From NCBI GenBank assembly GCA_963753485.1, contig CAVWCL010000008.1:124001-188000 (forward strand): a stretch of 64,000 nt of DNA. Direction: 5' to 3'. The stretch is from CAWDLX01 sp963753485 (GTDB lineage Bacteria; Actinomycetota; Actinomycetes; Mycobacteriales; Micromonosporaceae). This document shows positions 60,245 to 64,000 of the stretch, piece by piece; the first letter of the stretch is position 1, and each line of letters starts with the position of its first letter. The notes under the pieces are model-generated. The model saw only the letters and a program-made list of their open reading frames with translations, was not told the DNA's origin and did no database searches. Position numbers and translations under genes: made by a program.

Positions 60245-60435
60245 CCCTGAACCAACGCGGCAGTCGGGTCACGGCCAGCTGGCGGCCAGCGCGAGGGGGC
60301 TGCTCGTCCGCCAGTCAGGCGACGGCACGCATCGAGGGTCCATACCCGGGGCGCCCGAACGGCGTATTGACGGTCGACATCAAGACAGGGCAGGCTCTCC
60401 GCGGTGAGATACCGATTTGCTTCCAGGGCGGTTAC

Positions 60436-60717
60436 ATGGAGGTTTTCATCAGCCATAGCGCCCACACCGAGTATGCCCAATCGGTCTTGAGCGAGGTTTC
60501 GAGGAAGCTGGCGGAGAGCCACACAGTCTTTGTCGATCAACAACGACTTGAGCCCGGTGATGCCTGGAGTTCCGTCCTCTATCACGGGCTCGCACGGTGT
60601 GGCGCGGCGATCGTCCTTCTGGACACGAACGCCCTCGAAAGTCGATGGGTCCAGCGCGAAGTGGACATCCTGCTGTTCCGCAGAATTGTGGATCGCAACG
60701 TCGTGATCTCAGACGTC
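60436..60717 (+). pseudogene. Truncated TIR-domain gene
   Basis: ATG 60436 begins a TIR domain: MEVFISHSAHTEYAQSVLSE, FVDQQRLEPGDAWSSVLYHG, AAIVLLDTNALESRWVQREV. After RRIVDRNVV (about 60700) the TIR similarity ends and the frame runs into sequence of another gene in a wrong frame. TIR domains in bacterial defence and signalling degrade or modify NAD. The remainder of this protein, including any sensing domain, is missing, so I call it a broken gene. Confidence 0.75.
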
Positions 60718-61202
60718 GGTCGGCGGCCGGTGTGCTGCCGGCCGTGGCACACCGAGAGATCGGACGACTGGTTGTGGCCCGCGTGCTGCGCGAGCGGCGA
60801 GATGGCAACAACCGGCTGGTCGCCGTCGACCGCAACCATCCGCTGTACGCGCCGATGGACGAGATCATCCAGGCTACGTATGGTCCGGTGCCGGTACTGC
60901 GTGAACTGCTCGACGGCCAGCCAGGCCTTCAAGAGGCGTTCATCTACGGGTCGTGGGCCGCCAGACGATCCGGCCAGCCCGGCCCCTTCCCCCACGACAT
61001 CGACGTCATCGTCATCGGCGACATAGACGTGGACACGCTGGTTGCCGTTGAGACAACCGCGCGGGAGCGACTGGGTGTCGTCGTCAACATCCACCGCACC
61101 AGCGGGCACGCGTGGCAGCATCCTGACAGCAATCCGCTCCTCGAGACCGTCGCCGCACGCCCACGGATCCCCGTAGTGTTGAAGCAGGCTACGCATGTCT
61201 GA
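60718..61202 (+). pseudogene. 5'-truncated winged-helix nucleotidyltransferase (MNT type)
   Basis: In another frame from the TIR piece: VAHREIGRLVVARVLRERRD (end of a winged helix), GNNRLVAVDRNHPLY, then the nucleotidyltransferase core EAFIYGSWAARRSGQPG with PHDIDVIVIGDIDVDTLV (GS and DxD metal site). No start codon or beginning of the winged helix remains, so a deletion has joined it to the TIR gene. It overlaps the HEPN gene by 8 bases, the usual MNT-HEPN arrangement, in which the MNT protein neutralises HEPN by nucleotidylation. Confidence 0.75.
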
Positions 61203-61452
61203 CGACAAGACAGTCGCCGGCAACCTCCGGTGGCAACCCAACCGGCAGGGCGTGCAGTTCCTCATCGACCGCGGAAAGATCGAGCAGCTTGCTCCGAGTG
61301 GGGCCAACGCCCACCATCTCGTACAAGAGGCCCCCCGTCACCTCGCCTCCGCTCAGGTTCTCGCAACCACCGACGATGTCTCCGCCGCTTTCGTCACGGC
61401 CTACGACGGCTTGCGCGAGTCTGGTAGATCGGTACGGTACGCGCCAGAGTGA
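61195..61452 (+). pseudogene. Truncated HEPN-domain toxin
   Basis: 85 residues: LRWQPNRQGVQFLIDRGKIE, then VQEAPRHLASAQVLATTDDV and AAFVTAYDGLRES. This is the front half of a HEPN helical domain from an MNT-HEPN pair. Full-length members continue ~60 residues to the catalytic R-x4-6-H/RNR motif, which is missing here, so RNase activity is not expected. It overlaps the upstream nucleotidyltransferase remnant. Both halves of the unit are therefore damaged. Confidence 0.65.
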
Positions 61453-61556
61453 AGCGACACTTCACCGGCGCGCGCCTGGTAGCGATCTACCGCGGCGGCA
61501 CACAATTCCACCCCGGCGGCCCCGCTGCTTGGCCCGACGGCCCAACACGGAGATCG

Positions 61557-62360
61557 ATGAGCGGATCCGATGCACCGCCCGCCGAGCCCCGTCACGACCG
61601 CTCGCTGCTGCTCTACGGCGCCAAGCGGAACCTGACGCTGACCCTGCGGGAGGTCCAACGGTACGGCATCGACAGCTTCGGCGATGCCGACCATGTGCGC
61701 CTGTACGGGATGACGCCGGATCAGTGGTACGCCCGCGGCATCCGGCTGCTGGGGCGCACAGCGGTCGAATGTACCCAGGACGAGCTCGCCGACGCGATCG
61801 GCCGGGACATCGCGACGGCCGCCGCGGCCCTTCCGCCGGGCACTCCGGTGACGGTCATCGATCCGTTCGCGGGGTCGTGCAACACGCTGTACTGGATTCT
61901 GCGACACCTGCCCGATTCGGTGGGCATCGCCTGCGAACTCGACCCGTTGGTGCGGACCCTGACCCAGCAGAACATCGCCGGGCTGGACCGGCGCATCGAG
62001 TTGTCCGGCGGCGACTACCGCAGCGTGCTCGAGCGCCGGCGCGTTCCCGAGCACCACGCGATCGTCGCCTTCCTCGCACCGCCGTGGGGTACTGCATTGG
62101 ACGAGCGGTCCGGACTGGACCTGCGCCGTACGACGCCGCCGGTACCGCAGATCGTCGCCGACATCGCGCGCCGGTACGCGGCCCATCCGATTCTGTACGC
62201 GATCCAGGTGTACGAAGTCACCGAACCGGACGGGATCGCGCACGTACAGCGAATGCTCGACTGGTCACGTATGCGGATCTACACCCTCGCGTCGGCTGGC
62301 GGCGATCACGGCGTGCTCCTCGGTGCCCACAACTGGCCGCCGTACCCATGCAGCCGGTAG
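61557..62360 (+). CDS. TGS1/RsmD-like SAM-dependent methyltransferase
   Basis: 267 residues from ATG 61557 behind GGAG. The SAM site is VIDPFAGSCNTLYWILRHLP, followed by IACELDPLVRTLTQQNIAGL, and the target-base motif is IVAFLAPPWGTALDERSG. The F-x-x-PPWG form is typical of trimethylguanosine synthase/RNA-cap-guanine-N2-type and RsmD-type enzymes, which methylate an exocyclic amine of guanine or adenine. An N-terminal ~100-residue helical part (LLLYGAKRNLTLTLREVQRY) is extra. Target unknown. It lies next to defence-gene remnants. Confidence 0.75.
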   Translation: MSGSDAPPAEPRHDRSLLLYGAKRNLTLTLREVQRYGIDSFGDADHVRLYGMTPDQWYARGIRLLGRTAVECTQDELADAIGRDIATAAAALPPGTPVTVIDPFAGSCNTLYWILRHLPDSVGIACELDPLVRTLTQQNIAGLDRRIELSGGDYRSVLERRRVPEHHAIVAFLAPPWGTALDERSGLDLRRTTPPVPQIVADIARRYAAHPILYAIQVYEVTEPDGIAHVQRMLDWSRMRIYTLASAGGDHGVLLGAHNWPPYPCSR

Positions 62361-62400
62361 CAGACGTACTGGCGGCCGGGGTAGCTCGCGGCGCGGGGGA

Positions 62401-63117
62401 TCACCGGTACTCGGGGTTGGGGAAGTCGAACCGGGCTCCGGCATCCCAGGCACGGCGTTGGTTGCCGTATGCCGGCACGCCGCCGGCGTCCTTGAGCATT
62501 CGCGCAAGGTGCAGCAGGTTCCATGTCATGAAGGTCGTATTGCGGTTGGTGAAGTCGTTCTCCGGCCCGCCCGATCCGGGGTCCAGATAGGATGGTCCGG
62601 GTCCGGCCTCGCCGATCCAGCCGGCGTCGGCCTGCGGCGGGATCGTGTAGCCGAGGTGCTGCAGACTGTAGAGGACGTTCATGGAGCAGTGTTTGACGCC
62701 GTCTTCGTTGCCGGTGATGAGGCAGCCGCCAACCCGTCCGTAGTAGGCGTACTGGCCGGCGTCGTTGAGCAGGGACGAGCAGGCGTAGAGCCGCTCGATG
62801 ATCCGCTTCGTCACCGAGCTGTTGTCTCCCAGCCAGATCGGCCCAGCCAGGACGAGGATGTCGGCGGCGAGAACACGCTGGTAGAGAGCCGGCCATTCGT
62901 CACTGTCCCAGCCATGCTCGGTCATGTCCGGCCAGACTCCGGTGGCGATGTCGTGGTCGACCGCCCGGACGATGTCGACGGTGACGCCATGTTTGTCCAT
63001 GATGGACCGACTGATCTCGATGAGCCCGCCGGTGTGGCTGAGTTCGGGGGACCGCTTGAGCGTACAGTTGATGAACAGGGCATTGAGGTCGTCGTAGCGG
63101 GCGGGCGGTTGGGTCAC
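62401..63117 (-). CDS. Flavodoxin-like NAD(P)H-dependent FMN reductase
   Basis: 238 residues. NALFINCTLKRSPELSHTGG is the phosphate-binding loop of NADPH-dependent FMN reductases, ADILVLAGPIWLGDNSSVTK is the flavin-contact loop, and YYGRVGGCLITGNEDGVKHC follows as in the family. It would reduce FMN or small electrophiles in the cytoplasm. The start was taken at GTG 63117, behind a purine-rich AGGAGAGG. Monocistronic. Confidence 0.85.
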   Translation of the reverse strand: MTQPPARYDDLNALFINCTLKRSPELSHTGGLIEISRSIMDKHGVTVDIVRAVDHDIATGVWPDMTEHGWDSDEWPALYQRVLAADILVLAGPIWLGDNSSVTKRIIERLYACSSLLNDAGQYAYYGRVGGCLITGNEDGVKHCSMNVLYSLQHLGYTIPPQADAGWIGEAGPGPSYLDPGSGGPENDFTNRNTTFMTWNLLHLARMLKDAGGVPAYGNQRRAWDAGARFDFPNPEYR

Positions 63118-63207
63118 CGGGTGTTCACCTCTCCTGTTGAGGGCGTCGTTCCACGATCGGCCGAGAAGGTCGAGAACCACACCGGGCCTGCCCGGTGGGC
63201 GGGCTCC

Positions 63208-63726
63208 TCATGGCCGGTTGAGGTCGGCAGCCCCGAAGGATACCGCGAAACGTTTGCACCAGATGGTAACGCTGCGGTATGCGACCACGTCGGTTCCCGC
63301 CGGGATGTCGTACACCTGGGTGCCGCGGTTGCCCTTCAGCGGACCCAGCTCCAGGTACCGGCCATCGTCGAAGATGCGCCAGCCTTCACTGCTGGCGCGC
63401 AACGGTTGGTCGGTGAGCCAGACCCGAAGGTCAGGTCCATCTGATGTAGACAGATCGTGAATGATCAGCTGATGACGACCGTCCGCGAGGCGTACCAGCT
63501 GCACGTCGCCCGAGGTGTTGTGCTCGTGTGCGACCAGGACGCCGCGGGCGACGAGGGTGGCCGCGGATGTGCCCGGAGCGGGCCGGGTCTCGGTGTTGGT
63601 GTCGACCACCGGCACCGGATCGTTGACCGTCTTGGACGTAACGAGCTTCCAGGGCTGGAACCAGTACAGTCCGGCCGCGACGGCGACAAGGACCACGGCG
63701 GCGCCTGCGACGACCCACTTGCGCAT
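63208..63726 (-). CDS. Membrane-anchored DM13 domain protein
   Basis: 172 residues. One N-terminal membrane helix (WVVAGAAVVLVAVAAGLYWF) and an extracellular DM13 domain: ARGVLVAHEHNTSGDVQLVR, DGPDLRVWLTDQPLRAS and RGTQVYDIPAGTDVVAYRSV ending VTIWCKRFAVSFG. The Cys and aromatic residues near the end are those proposed for DM13 redox activity. ATG 63726. It may act as an extracytoplasmic electron-transfer protein; the partner is unknown. Confidence 0.85.
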   Translation of the reverse strand: MRKWVVAGAAVVLVAVAAGLYWFQPWKLVTSKTVNDPVPVVDTNTETRPAPGTSAATLVARGVLVAHEHNTSGDVQLVRLADGRHQLIIHDLSTSDGPDLRVWLTDQPLRASSEGWRIFDDGRYLELGPLKGNRGTQVYDIPAGTDVVAYRSVTIWCKRFAVSFGAADLNRP

Positions 63727-63911
63727 CAATTCACGATATCGGGATCGTGGACGGCACGGGCGACCGCTCGCCACCCGTAAGAGTCGCGTAAGGATCTCGC
63801 AATCGGGGTCGGACCGACGCACAATGGCTCGGGGCCAGGCAGGTGATCAGGTAACGCGGGTACGGGTCGCTGGCGCTCACGGGAGGGCACCAGGTCGAAG
63901 GGAGCGTGGGT

Positions 63912-64000
63912 GTGACTGCGCACGACTGGCACCGGGTGGACCCGGCGGACGTACCCGACGACGGGCGGGTGCGTACCGCGGTCGTGGACGGGCGCAGCGT
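63912..64000 (+). CDS. Rieske-type or related gene, N-terminus only (runs off window)
   Basis: GTG 63912 follows AAGGGAGC. The 29 visible residues, VTAHDWHRVDPADVPDDGRV and then RTAVVDGRS, read like the first strands of a Rieske [2Fe-2S] domain (WHRV, VPDDG, VDGRS). The cluster-binding motifs would lie beyond the right edge, so this is tentative. Confidence 0.5.
   Translation, partial: MTAHDWHRVDPADVPDDGRVRTAVVDGRS

Overview
The window is 64 kb of high-GC actinobacterial DNA. GTG starts, GTGA and ATGA stop/start overlaps, AfsR/SARP-type regulation, DUF6933, SEC-C and DUF4407 proteins all point to a filamentous actinomycete, plausibly Micromonosporaceae; the genus cannot be fixed from the sequence alone. 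No rRNA and no CRISPR array were seen. Two tRNA genes lie at 44.9-45.1 kb.

Left part (1-25.7 kb): the 3' end of an FGE/SUMF1-like gene; two tandem decayed RTX-type calcium-binding protein genes; an AfsR-like regulator followed by a small secreted protein; a VOC protein, AAA ATPases and fragments; a tightly overlapping operon (15.3 to 10.4 kb: GT2, DUF2064, methyltransferase, membrane molybdopterin oxidoreductase, small membrane protein, GT87-like mannosyltransferase) divergent from an NAD-dependent epimerase; a SEC-C protein pair; and a MacAB-like ABC efflux operon with a lipoprotein, divergent from a two-component system whose kinase is frameshifted.

Integrated region (25.74-44.99 kb): a perfect 54-bp direct repeat of the 3' part of a tRNA-Arg(ACG) gene bounds about 19 kb. 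A third, degraded copy at 34.18 kb and a second, internally deleted integrase gene indicate two elements accreted in tandem. The left element (25.8-34.2 kb) carries a nucleotidyltransferase/partner pair (toxin-antitoxin-like) and several hypothetical genes, many frameshifted. The right element (34.2-44.9 kb) carries what I consider the most interesting locus: a short putative precursor peptide ending in a Tyr/His/Arg-rich tail, a radical SAM/SPASM-HExxH fusion, a UPF0489-type peptide arginase candidate, a GNAT acyltransferase and a DUF483-like protein in one overlapping operon, next to a glycosyltransferase, a membrane-anchored NB-ARC/TPR protein with near-identical 126-bp repeats, and the intact tyrosine integrase. 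The predicted logic is a RiPP pathway: radical crosslinking, hydroxylation, Arg-to-ornithine conversion and acylation of the new amine.

Right part (45-64 kb): two tRNAs; a frameshifted secreted repeat protein; a CPBP protease; a flavohemoprotein; an unusual XRE-HTH/peptide-deformylase fusion; a FhuF-like iron protein behind a possible DtxR/IdeR iron box; a nucleotide-metabolism block (cytidylyltransferase-like protein, dCMP-deaminase-like protein, and convergent thyA-DHFR-HIT); a DUF4407 operon; a second copy of the nucleotidyltransferase/partner pair; a MazEF-type pair with an apparently leaderless promoter; remnants of TIR and MNT/HEPN systems; a TGS1-like methyltransferase; a flavodoxin-like protein; a DM13 protein; and the start of a Rieske-type gene at the right edge.
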